A stretch of 64,000 nt of DNA, taken from Chitinophagaceae bacterium. Lineage in GTDB: Bacteria > Bacteroidota > Bacteroidia > Chitinophagales > Chitinophagaceae. The first letter of the stretch is position 1. Every line of letters begins with the position of its first letter. The notes under the pieces are model-generated. The model searched no databases. It was given only the letters and a program-made list of their open reading frames with translations, and was not told where the DNA came from. The DNA is taken from assembly GCA_017307755.1 (NCBI GenBank), contig JAFKGQ010000018.1, positions 186,001 through 250,000 on the forward strand. Direction: 5' to 3'. Shown here piece after piece: positions 34,056 to 42,440 of the stretch. The position numbers and the translations under genes were made by a program.

Positions 34056-36527
34056 CTAAAAACCTTTCTTTTGATTCAACGCGATGATATTGGCCAGCAG
34101 CCGGTAGGCTCCGGGCACCCCGGCCGGCAATTCCCGGAAAAAGACGAGTCCTGTGTATACAAATTTACCTTTGCCATAATCCCCCACTACCAGGCTGCCC
34201 TTCTGTTCTCCCTCCCCGGGATCATGCATGGAGAGTATTGCTGTATACTTCGGGTCCAGTTGATCGGCGAAATAAATGCCGCGCTCCTGTATCCATCCTT
34301 CAAAGTCTTTATCGGTGATCTTATTCGGATAGTTAAGCACAGCATGACCGGGTTGAAGGAAGTCTACTTTGGCTGTTTCATCCGTCACCCTGTTGTTGGA
34401 AATGACAAACGGATAGGGGCCGATCTTCAATTTGTTATTCCCAATCCCATTCCGGTTATACTGCACGATCAGATTTCCTCCCTCCTTTATATAATCCATC
34501 AACTGATCGTATCTGCCAGCCAGCCAGGGATGCACATCGTAAGCCCGTACGCCGGCGATGACGGCATCAAATTGCCGGAGGACACCGGTGGTAATATCCT
34601 TTTCCCTGAGTATGACCACATCATAGCCCATCTGCTGCAGGGCCTGCGGCACTTTGTCCCCGGCCCCTTCAATATACCCGATACGTTTGCCCGCCATTTT
34701 TATATCGGCCGATACGAATTTCTCCCTTGAAGGGCTGAAATAGTCTATACGAGGGATATGATCATACGAAATGGTCCTCAACTGCCTGGCAGTGTCCTGT
34801 CTGCCGTCATGACGGAACAGCAAGTCGGACCAGGTGACGCTCGCCCCCCGGCTGGCAGAACGCGCGGAATAGAAGATGTTCGAATTGCCGGTGGATCTCT
34901 CCCGGATAGTGATGTCCGCAGGCTTGGTAAGGGAGACTTCAGGCGCGCCCGGTCGGTCGCCCTGTACCTTTGTCTGTACCAGGAAATCTTTCTCTTCCCC
35001 ATTGGCAAAAACGACCAGGTCCGGGTCAAAACGGGCTGTCACCGGCGGCAGTACCGTCAGCGGTTGGTATAACTCCCCTTTCACCGGGTCGGTGTACTTA
35101 TATTGGACAGGACGGGTAAAAGTAAGGTCTGCTCCGTCGATCACTATCCGGAATTGCACCTCAAAGGCTGGCTGGCTTTGGGCATCCCCGATAAGCAACT
35201 GATCGCTGACATTATAAGAGCCGGGAGACATTTCCTCTGCCAGCCAGTAAGGCTGGGTCAGGGGCATTTTATCAGGTACGTGGATACTCTTCTGCAGAAT
35301 ATAATTAGTGTTACCTGTAAGATCCTGTTTGTATACCGTGTCAAAACCAGAGACTTTTATCTCCGCCAGCGAAGCCCGGACATTGAGCCTGTTGTTGACG
35401 ACAAAAGACACCTGGAGATCGTCTCCCTGCACCGTATAACCGCTGCGGACGGAAGCTTCCAGCCACAGACCGCTGCAGGCCTCTATCAATCGCAGCACTT
35501 CTTTGCTTTTCTGCGTTTTCCAATAGCCGTCTTTCAGACCCGCGATGGCCTTGTATACTTTCACCAGACCGGGGACGGACGCCCCGGGGTCAGTGAGGGC
35601 ATAATGCTTTATCACCTCGTCTATCAGCCGCTGCACCTCCCCTCCTCCACTCACCCGGTCCCAGGAGGTAGGGATACCTTCCATCGGATCACTATGGACG
35701 CCATCTCCCGCCACCAACGTAAAAAACTCCATCGATTGCCCCCGGGCAGGCGTAAGGGCCGCCCCCTGGCTCTTGTGCTGCGTACGGCTCTCGGCGGCGA
35801 TCTCCCCATAACTTTTTCCCAACACAGGGTTGTACAACCCTACATCGATCTTCATCTGATCGTCACTGGTGGTATTGTTCGATCCGAAATTAAATGTATT
35901 CCAAAGTATACGTTTCGCCTGCCATGGCTTTACGCCATACTTAAATTGCTCGGGGAATCTGTTGGGATCAGCCGCCGCCGTAAAAGCCTCATGCGCCAAC
36001 ATGGCAGATGCAGAGTGATGACCATGGCCTGCACGACCGTCCTCGGGAAAACGGGTGATAAGAATATCCGGCTGAAATTTCCGGATCACCCAGACAACGT
36101 CGCTCAATACCTTTTCCTTATCCCAGGTGCGGAGAGCTTCGGCCGTTGTCTTGGTAAACCCAAAATCAAAGGCACGGGTAAAGAATTGTTCGGCGCCGTC
36201 GATCCTCCGGGCAGCCAGCATCTCCTGCGTACGGATCAATCCCAGCTCTACGCCCTGTTCGTCCCCAATGAGGTTCTGACCGCCATCCCCACGGGTCATA
36301 GATAAATATCCCGTACGGTACAGCCGGTCCTTCGCCATATAAGCTATCAACCGGGAATTCTCATCGTCAGGATGCGCCGCTACATACAGTACTGTTCCCA
36401 ATACGTTCAGCTTTTTCAGACGAAGGAATATTTCTGCAGAACCCAGTGTTTCAGGAGCCTGAGCCTTTATAGCTGCCGAAAAAGACAGTAGGATCGCCAA
36501 TAAAATAAATGCCTTTCTGTTAGTCAT
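34056..36527 (-). CDS. PIG-L family deacetylase with C-terminal amidotransferase-like domain
   Basis: An 823-residue exported protein (ATG 36527 gives a signal peptide ending K-A-Q; a longer frame overlaps the M14 gene). The PIG-L domain has the zinc motif A-H-P-D-D-E at 51-56 and the downstream G-H-G-H-H. PIG-L enzymes remove acetyl groups from N-acetylglucosamine-type sugars or conjugates. A long middle part (about 290-620) is beta-rich. The end (about 640-823) is a class I amidotransferase-like fold (Y-D-V-V-I-L-R-E-K, F-D-A-V-I-A-G-V-R-A-Y, I-K-E-G-G-N-L-I-V-Q). This extended layout is typical of Bacteroidota PIG-L proteins; the substrate is unknown. Confidence 0.9.
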   Translation of the reverse strand: MTNRKAFILLAILLSFSAAIKAQAPETLGSAEIFLRLKKLNVLGTVLYVAAHPDDENSRLIAYMAKDRLYRTGYLSMTRGDGGQNLIGDEQGVELGLIRTQEMLAARRIDGAEQFFTRAFDFGFTKTTAEALRTWDKEKVLSDVVWVIRKFQPDILITRFPEDGRAGHGHHSASAMLAHEAFTAAADPNRFPEQFKYGVKPWQAKRILWNTFNFGSNNTTSDDQMKIDVGLYNPVLGKSYGEIAAESRTQHKSQGAALTPARGQSMEFFTLVAGDGVHSDPMEGIPTSWDRVSGGGEVQRLIDEVIKHYALTDPGASVPGLVKVYKAIAGLKDGYWKTQKSKEVLRLIEACSGLWLEASVRSGYTVQGDDLQVSFVVNNRLNVRASLAEIKVSGFDTVYKQDLTGNTNYILQKSIHVPDKMPLTQPYWLAEEMSPGSYNVSDQLLIGDAQSQPAFEVQFRIVIDGADLTFTRPVQYKYTDPVKGELYQPLTVLPPVTARFDPDLVVFANGEEKDFLVQTKVQGDRPGAPEVSLTKPADITIRERSTGNSNIFYSARSASRGASVTWSDLLFRHDGRQDTARQLRTISYDHIPRIDYFSPSREKFVSADIKMAGKRIGYIEGAGDKVPQALQQMGYDVVILREKDITTGVLRQFDAVIAGVRAYDVHPWLAGRYDQLMDYIKEGGNLIVQYNRNGIGNNKLKIGPYPFVISNNRVTDETAKVDFLQPGHAVLNYPNKITDKDFEGWIQERGIYFADQLDPKYTAILSMHDPGEGEQKGSLVVGDYGKGKFVYTGLVFFRELPAGVPGAYRLLANIIALNQKKGF

Positions 36528-36586
36528 GAAGCGCAAATTTATAAACCAATTGATAAACCCTATGTTTAATTCCACCAGTGGTAGAC

Positions 36587-39118
36587 TTACTGCCCCACCA
36601 AAAACACGGCATTGCAAAATAATAGCTTGCCGTTCTCCCAAAAACTCCTGAACAGGGGATCATCCGCCATATAAACGATCTCTCCCCTTCCCATCTCCTG
36701 CACACCAAAGATGAGTCCGTCCTTTAACTTTTCCTTTGCTTTTTTACCCGTGAAACCACTGATATAATTATCTTTCTTAATAACCCCTACATTCCATCCC
36801 CCTTCCTTGATAAATTCATAAACATGGTCGTCTTGTTTAAGCGTATAATAATGGTCAGGATAGCCAAAGGCAAGGGGATGGGAATTATCCAGTTCGACCT
36901 TATAAATAGAACCGGGTACGCTGCTCATCACCTCGTCCCGCTGCCGGTTACCATAACGGTGCAGCGCTGAATAATCTTCCTCTTTCTTTCCCTTATCGTC
37001 ATCCTTTTTATCATCCTGCCCCTTTGTCTTGAGTCCCCATTCCAATTTGGACAGTTGCTCCACAGCATACTCCATGGCGATAAGCCTTCCTCCTTCGCGT
37101 ACCCAGTTGCGTAAAGGCTCTGCCATGGCTTTGTCTCCAAGGTTTCGATAATAGCCGCTGGGAAGTATCAGTACGTCATACTTTTTAAGATCCAGCCTGC
37201 CGATGTCCTCCGCATCCAACTGAGAGATAGGATAATCCAATTCCCGGTCGAATAGATGCCAGACCTCTCCTGCCTCCAATGAGCTCACCTGTTCGCCTGT
37301 CAGTACTCCTACCTTCGGCCTGTGGATAAAATGCACCCTGTCGCTGCCAAAGTCGGCTCCCTTGTCTACAAACCCGGAAAGGATAGGATATAAGGTTATC
37401 CCCGTGGATTTGGCAGTTGCCGTGACGATAGGCCAGAGCTGTGTTCCCAGCGAGCCATTACCCGTAGCCATGATAAGCAGCGTGCCTTTTTCGAATTCCT
37501 GTCCTCCCGACTGAAAGGACTGCTCTGCATAACGGACCTTTACGCCTTTGTTTAGCAATTGAGTGAGGAATCGGACGTTATTCATACCTGTCCAGCGGAC
37601 GGCATAAGCATACCCTCCGGCAGACGCTTCCGTGGAAGACGGGGTCGCCGCGGCAGGAGCCGTGGTACCCACCCATGTATTCAGACCATACGCCTGTAAC
37701 CCATATACATAGGGAATGGACCAGGCTGTGATATCATAAGTCACCGAATCGCTGATGCGAGAGTTCCTTTCAAACAACACCCGCAGCAGGTTGCTCCGTG
37801 GCTGGTTCGTATTGATGACAATGTCGGATGTCGAGGCTTTGAAAGCGGCCGGTTTACCTGTCTCATAATCCACCCCTGTGAAACTGGCGGAGGGAGCCTG
37901 TCCCCATTCGATCTGGTTTTTGTCCAGCAGCGCCTCCAGCCTCCGCAGCCGGTCGCCATATGCATCCGCTTTGATAAGGTACGCCTTGAATTCACCACCC
38001 GGCTTTTCCCTTGCATCATTGAAATATTTATGGAACTCCTTTATGAGCCGGGGGGCATTTTGCGAAGAAACCTCAATCGTCGATATACCCGTAGTATAGT
38101 GGTGTTCCAGCCGGTCGGCCAGCGTAAGCGTATCCTCATCCGCCTTGATCACCGCCAGACCTCCCCTGCTGTGGCCGCCCTGTTCGAAGGTCATGCCGAT
38201 GGCCCCGTTATACGTAGGATATGTGTCCCCATAACTGGGATAGAAGAGATCGAATTCCTCCTTGGTGAAAAAAAGCCATCCATTACTATCGAAGTAACGC
38301 GCATTGTTCTTCCCTATCTGCACCTGAAAATCCCGTTGCCAGGGGGTTATAACGTCATGGTAGGGCTCTGCGGCCGGCGCGAAATAATACGGGTTGTTAT
38401 ACCCCTGCTCATGAAAATCCACATGCACCTGGGGCAGCCAGGTATTGTATTGCTTCAGCCGCTGCTGTGTCTCTGTCTGTGTCTGCCAGGCCCAGTCCCT
38501 GTTGAGATCGAAGTTATAGTGATTGGTCCTTCCCCCGGGCCAGGGCTCCCGGTGCTCCCTTGCCTGCGGGTCGGGATTGGGGGTCTTCCCCACGGCCGTG
38601 GTAAACCAGTTGACATAACGGTCCCGGCCATCCGGATTGATACACGGGTCCATCACGACTACGACATGCCGGAGCCATTCCTTTGCGCTCGTGTTCGAGG
38701 GGTCGACCAGCGCATACAAGGTTTTCATCGCCGCCTCGGAAGAGGACGGCTCGTTTCCATGCACGTTATAGCTCAGCCAGACGATGGCAGGACCGCCCTC
38801 ATCAGGAGCCGTTCCATCCTTTAATACACCCGCCAGCCGGAGGTTATTGCGCCGGATGTCCTCCAGCCGCTGCAGGTTCTCGGATGAAGCAATAAATGCC
38901 AGCAGCAGAGGCCGCCCTTCATAGGTTTCACCATATTGCACCAGCTTTACCTGGGAAGGCAGCGCCCGCGCCACCTCCCTGAAATAATTTACGATCTTAT
39001 AATGATGGGTGTAATGGTCGCCCAGTTTATATCCCAAAAAACTCTCCGGGGAAGGAACAGATTGAGAAAAGGCGGTAAAGGAAAAAAGCGTGAAGAGCAG
39101 GGGTGTGATCTTTTGCAT
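36587..39118 (-). CDS. M14 family zinc carboxypeptidase with C-terminal amidotransferase-like domain
   Basis: An 843-residue exported peptidase from ATG 39118 (signal peptide to about F-S-Q). Zinc ligands H120 and E123 are in N-V-H-G-N-E and the third histidine in V-H-V-D-F-H-E (232-236). The catalytic glutamate is in G-M-T-F-E-Q-G-G. About residues 620-760 resemble a class I amidotransferase-like domain (Y-D-V-L-I-L-P-S-G-Y, V-R-E-G-G-R-L-I-A-M-E-Y), interrupted by a very charged K/D-rich insert. M14 proteins trim C-terminal residues from peptides or peptidoglycan stems. It is the first gene of the operon leading to PIG-L, the two small proteins and the symporter. Confidence 0.92.
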   Translation of the reverse strand: MQKITPLLFTLFSFTAFSQSVPSPESFLGYKLGDHYTHHYKIVNYFREVARALPSQVKLVQYGETYEGRPLLLAFIASSENLQRLEDIRRNNLRLAGVLKDGTAPDEGGPAIVWLSYNVHGNEPSSSEAAMKTLYALVDPSNTSAKEWLRHVVVVMDPCINPDGRDRYVNWFTTAVGKTPNPDPQAREHREPWPGGRTNHYNFDLNRDWAWQTQTETQQRLKQYNTWLPQVHVDFHEQGYNNPYYFAPAAEPYHDVITPWQRDFQVQIGKNNARYFDSNGWLFFTKEEFDLFYPSYGDTYPTYNGAIGMTFEQGGHSRGGLAVIKADEDTLTLADRLEHHYTTGISTIEVSSQNAPRLIKEFHKYFNDAREKPGGEFKAYLIKADAYGDRLRRLEALLDKNQIEWGQAPSASFTGVDYETGKPAAFKASTSDIVINTNQPRSNLLRVLFERNSRISDSVTYDITAWSIPYVYGLQAYGLNTWVGTTAPAAATPSSTEASAGGYAYAVRWTGMNNVRFLTQLLNKGVKVRYAEQSFQSGGQEFEKGTLLIMATGNGSLGTQLWPIVTATAKSTGITLYPILSGFVDKGADFGSDRVHFIHRPKVGVLTGEQVSSLEAGEVWHLFDRELDYPISQLDAEDIGRLDLKKYDVLILPSGYYRNLGDKAMAEPLRNWVREGGRLIAMEYAVEQLSKLEWGLKTKGQDDKKDDDKGKKEEDYSALHRYGNRQRDEVMSSVPGSIYKVELDNSHPLAFGYPDHYYTLKQDDHVYEFIKEGGWNVGVIKKDNYISGFTGKKAKEKLKDGLIFGVQEMGRGEIVYMADDPLFRSFWENGKLLFCNAVFLVGQ

Positions 39119-39215
39119 AGTTTGTTTTCTCTCGTTGATTTTAACCAATGATCCATGAATGTAAGTAAACAGTTAAAAACAAAAAAATGGTAACTTTCCA
39201 TTAAATTCCATCTAC

Positions 39216-40907
39216 ATGATGCGCCATCTGCTCGCAGGCCTCTTTGTGCTTTCCACTTACTTACTTTCGGCACAAACGATCGACCCTTATACTTATCACA
39301 TCCAAAAAAAGACCGTTGTCTCCAGAGGGGCCGTTGTCTCTGCACACCCGCTGGCCAGTAAAGCGGGGGTTGCCATATTGCAAAAAGGAGGTAATGCCGT
39401 AGATGCCGCCATCGCCACACAACTGGCCCTGGCTGTAGTGTATCCCGCCGCAGGCAACATCGGAGGTGGAGGTTTTATGGTGGCGCACCTGGCTGACGGC
39501 AGAAACATAGCCCTGGATTTTAGAGAAAAGGCGCCGGCAGCTGCCACCCGGGATATGTATCTGGACGCCTCCGGCAACGCCCGCACAGACCTGAGCCAGA
39601 ATGGTCATCTGGCAGCCGGCGTACCCGGGACTATCGCCGGCATTTTTGCCGAACTGAAATATGCCCGACTGTCTGTCTCCACGCTGATCCAGCCCGCCAT
39701 TGACCTGGCGGAAAAAGGATTCGTGATCACGGCGGCGGAAGCCCGCAGCCTCAATGCAGCCCAATCCTCCTTTAAAAAATATAACACCGTACGACCCATA
39801 TTTGTAAAAGAAGAAGGCTGGAAGACCGGGGACACCCTGATACAAAAAGACCTTGCCAGAACATTACGCCTCATCAGAGACAAGGGGATGGCAGGCTTCT
39901 ATGAAGGCGAAACCGCAAGGCTGATACTGGCGGAAATGCAGCGAGGCAAGGGGATCATCACGGGGGCAGACCTGGCCGGGTACCAGGCAAAAGAAAGGGA
40001 AGCCACCGTATTCCCTTATAAAAAATATAGCATTGTCACCATGCCCCTGCCCAGCAGCGGCGGCGTCATCCTCCAGCAGATGATGAAGATGGTGGAAGGA
40101 CTGCCTTTGAGATCCTATGGCTTCCAATCCCCCAAAGCCGTACACATGATGACAGAAGCCGAAAGGCTGGCTTATGCCGACCGGGCAAAATACCTGGGCG
40201 ACCGGGATTACTATTCAGTGCCTGTAAAAACACTTACCAGCGAGCCCTATCTCCATGAACGCATGTCCCTGATCCCGCCGGACAAAGCAGGCACAAGCAA
40301 GGATATACAGGCCGGCGTCCTTTCCCCCGCCAGTGAAGAAACCACTCATTTGAATGTGTATGACCGGGAAGGCAATGCCGTGTCTATTACTACTACCCTC
40401 AACGGCGGATACGGGAATAAAGTCGTGGTAGGCGATGCGGGCTTTTTCCTGAATAATGAAATGGATGATTTCAGCATCAAACCAGGTGTTCCGAATATGT
40501 ACGGCGCTGTAGGGGCCGAAGCCAACGCCATCGCACCCGGCAAACGTATGCTCAGCTCCATGACCCCAACCCTGGTGCTTGACAAAGGCAAGGTCTTCCT
40601 CATAGCCGGCACGCCGGGCGGTACGACCATCACTACTTCAGTCTTCCAGACCCTGATAAATATCCTGGAATTCAATATGACCCCGGAAGACGCCGTGAAC
40701 AAACCAAAATTTCATCATCAATGGCTGCCCGATGAGATCTTTGTGGAAAATTCCTTTCCCATTGAAGTACGGGAAGCCTTGCAAAAAATGGGCTATACCA
40801 TCACCCAACGGGGAAGCATCGGACGCACGGAAGTGATTAAAGTGTCAGGCGGCAAAATAGAGGCGGTGGGTGACAGCCGGGGAGATGATGCTGCGGAAGG
40901 ATATTAG
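39216..40907 (+). CDS. ggt: Gamma-glutamyltransferase
   Basis: A 563-residue periplasmic N-terminal-nucleophile hydrolase that transfers or hydrolyses the gamma-glutamyl group of glutathione-like peptides. The signal peptide ends near L-S-A-Q. The precursor cleaves itself before T376 (E-E-T-T-H), which becomes the catalytic N-terminus of the small subunit. G-G-G-G-F-M near residue 83, the M-L-S-S-M-T-P-T segment and the later P-G-G-T-T-I-T oxyanion segment are present. It is divergent from the M14 gene across 97 bases. Confidence 0.96.
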   Translation: MMRHLLAGLFVLSTYLLSAQTIDPYTYHIQKKTVVSRGAVVSAHPLASKAGVAILQKGGNAVDAAIATQLALAVVYPAAGNIGGGGFMVAHLADGRNIALDFREKAPAAATRDMYLDASGNARTDLSQNGHLAAGVPGTIAGIFAELKYARLSVSTLIQPAIDLAEKGFVITAAEARSLNAAQSSFKKYNTVRPIFVKEEGWKTGDTLIQKDLARTLRLIRDKGMAGFYEGETARLILAEMQRGKGIITGADLAGYQAKEREATVFPYKKYSIVTMPLPSSGGVILQQMMKMVEGLPLRSYGFQSPKAVHMMTEAERLAYADRAKYLGDRDYYSVPVKTLTSEPYLHERMSLIPPDKAGTSKDIQAGVLSPASEETTHLNVYDREGNAVSITTTLNGGYGNKVVVGDAGFFLNNEMDDFSIKPGVPNMYGAVGAEANAIAPGKRMLSSMTPTLVLDKGKVFLIAGTPGGTTITTSVFQTLINILEFNMTPEDAVNKPKFHHQWLPDEIFVENSFPIEVREALQKMGYTITQRGSIGRTEVIKVSGGKIEAVGDSRGDDAAEGY

Positions 40908-41056
40908 ACCCGAGCACAGCGCGACTAGCCGGCCACAGGCCGGCTGCGCGAAGGATGACCGAGCAAAGCGAAGGTCACGGACGAGAAGGAGCGTGTCGAA
41001 GCAGCTCCGACGAAGTCCTGTTTAGCGTCTAATCAAACCCGGACCGTCAGGTCCGG
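40908..41056. repeat. Hairpin-rich structured intergenic element
   Basis: GC-rich non-coding sequence with several inverted repeats: agccggcc-aca-ggccggct (40927-40945, perfect 8 bp), tgacc/ggtca (40956-40977), ggagc/gctcc, a gac-GAA-gtc mini hairpin, and ccggacc-gtca-ggtccgg (41039-41056, perfect 7 bp), the last followed by an A-rich stretch before the DUF1572 ATG. The words GAGCNNAGCG and GAA-loop hairpins recur. It may end ggt transcription or be a copy of an interspersed repeat. Confidence 0.5.
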
Positions 41057-41072
41057 CAAAAAACATAAAACA

Positions 41073-41621
41073 ATGAACACATCCTTAGGCCAAGCCTATC
41101 TCGATTCCGTAATCAAACGCCTTACCACCTACAAAATGCTGGGGGAAGGGACCTTTATGCAACTGGAAGAAAAAGATTTCTATTACACTCCGGGCAAATC
41201 ATCCAACAGCATCGCTATCATCATCCGGCATCTCAGCGGCAATATGATCAGCAGATGGACCAATTTCCTCACAGAAGACGGCGAAAAGCCGGGAAGGAAC
41301 AGAGAGACGGAATTCAGCCTGCAAGAGCAACATTATACCCGTGATCAATTGATCGAACAGTGGGATCAGGGGTGGGACTGTCTGCTGGGCACTTTACGCA
41401 GCCTGACAGCCGACGACCTGCTGCGTACCATCCACATACGCCACGAACCCCTGTTAGCCGTCGATGCCATCAATCGTCAACTGGCCCACTATCCCCATCA
41501 TGTTGGACAGATCGTATACATTGGCAAGATGATCCGGGGCGACAACTGGCAATCCCTCTCCATACCCAGGGGCGGGTCGGATCAGTTCAACCGGCAGATG
41601 AAGGAACAGCATGGCCGTTAA
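41073..41621 (+). CDS. DUF1572 (DinB-like) family protein
   Basis: A 182-residue soluble protein of the DinB-like four-helix metal-binding superfamily. Histidines suited to bind metal are in I-I-R-H-L-S-G-N and in the late H-Y-P-H-H-V-G-Q-I motif, the DUF1572 hallmark. DinB-like proteins include thiol-dependent transferases (bacillithiol and mycothiol S-transferase-like), but the substrate of DUF1572 is not known. Its last four bases overlap the convergent Uma2 gene. Confidence 0.9.
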   Translation: MNTSLGQAYLDSVIKRLTTYKMLGEGTFMQLEEKDFYYTPGKSSNSIAIIIRHLSGNMISRWTNFLTEDGEKPGRNRETEFSLQEQHYTRDQLIEQWDQGWDCLLGTLRSLTADDLLRTIHIRHEPLLAVDAINRQLAHYPHHVGQIVYIGKMIRGDNWQSLSIPRGGSDQFNRQMKEQHGR

Positions 41622-42277
41622 AGGCCCTGCATCAGCTTCGTACCAGTATAGATCTCCCGTAAGGGGATAGACAGGGAAAGACTGCGCAGATGCAACGTTC
41701 CTTCCAGGTCTTCGACAACCCGTAACTCCCATTGCCCCCCTTCATTCAGGGACCAGGCCTCTATCTTTATCTTTTCGGAGTCGACGAGGATATATTCTTT
41801 CAGGGATGGGATATCCCTGTATAACCTGAACTTTTCCCCCCTGTCATACCCCCGGGTAGAAGGAGAAAGCACTTCGAAGAGTACAGAGGGATTGAGCAGG
41901 TTCCAGTCGTCATTATTCAGGGTCTCTACCCCGCCGCAGACGATGGAAATATCCGGATAGGTGAACAACGTATTCTTAGGGATATGGAGGCGCAGATCGG
42001 TGGGAAAAACCTCGCAACCCCTGCCTTCGAGATGAAGTCTCAGCCTGAAAGTCAGATTGCCGGTGATCCGTAAATGCTGCAATTTCGGTCCTGACATGGC
42101 GAAGACCTCGCCCTGATAATACTCATGCTTTTCCTCCTGGTTACTCTCCCATTCCAGGTATTCGGTAATGGTAAGCTTCTTACGGCCATAGGCCTGTACG
42201 GGCTCACGGACTATAGCAGACTCTTCTTCCTTGCCGTGATCATATTCATTGGACGTAGGTTTCTTCTCTTCTTCCAT
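41618..42277 (-). CDS. Uma2 family endonuclease (DUF820)
   Basis: A 219-residue protein from ATG 42277 (a TTG lies six bases upstream). The restriction-endonuclease-like core is seen in Y-P-D-I-S-I-V-C, F-E-V-L-S-P-S-T and K-E-Y-I-L-V-D, the D...E-x-x motif set of DUF820/Uma2. A charged N-terminal extension of about 35 residues precedes the family start (L-T-I-T-E-Y-L-E-W). Uma2 proteins are abundant in cyanobacteria and Bacteroidota; the biological role is unsettled. It is convergent with DUF1572 by a 4-base overlap. Confidence 0.9.
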   Translation of the reverse strand: MEEEKKPTSNEYDHGKEEESAIVREPVQAYGRKKLTITEYLEWESNQEEKHEYYQGEVFAMSGPKLQHLRITGNLTFRLRLHLEGRGCEVFPTDLRLHIPKNTLFTYPDISIVCGGVETLNNDDWNLLNPSVLFEVLSPSTRGYDRGEKFRLYRDIPSLKEYILVDSEKIKIEAWSLNEGGQWELRVVEDLEGTLHLRSLSLSIPLREIYTGTKLMQGL

Positions 42278-42389
42278 ACCCAAATTTACCCCTTTCCCCC
42301 AACCCCAAAAATTCCTTCCCTCCCCCCATTAAACTACTATAATAAAAAGAATTCTTAATCCTCTGACCCGGGGGTTTGTTGGTATTGAA

Positions 42390-42420
42390 TTTGCACATCC
42401 CTTGGTATTGTGTAATTTTG
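42390..42420 (+). promoter_or_regulatory. Near-ideal Bacteroidota promoter upstream of the TamB-like gene
   Basis: TTTG at 42390-42393 and TAATTTTG at 42413-42420 are separated by 19 bases, matching the TTTG-N19-TAnnTTTG consensus. Transcription should begin around 42425-42427, about 15 bases before the proposed CTG start at 42441. Confidence 0.65.
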
Positions 42421-42440
42421 CAACTTGAAAGCATCAGCCC

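Noticed and set aside
35103..36305. A 400-codon plus-strand frame opposite the PIG-L gene
   Set aside because: It lies wholly inside a strongly supported gene and its product has no domain features; it reflects codon use on the other strand.
42281..42310. Promoter-like CAAATTTA with an upstream CAAAA on the minus strand before the Uma2 gene
   Set aside because: The box is four bases from the ATG, so the transcript would begin at or inside the start codon; likely chance in an A/C-rich stretch.
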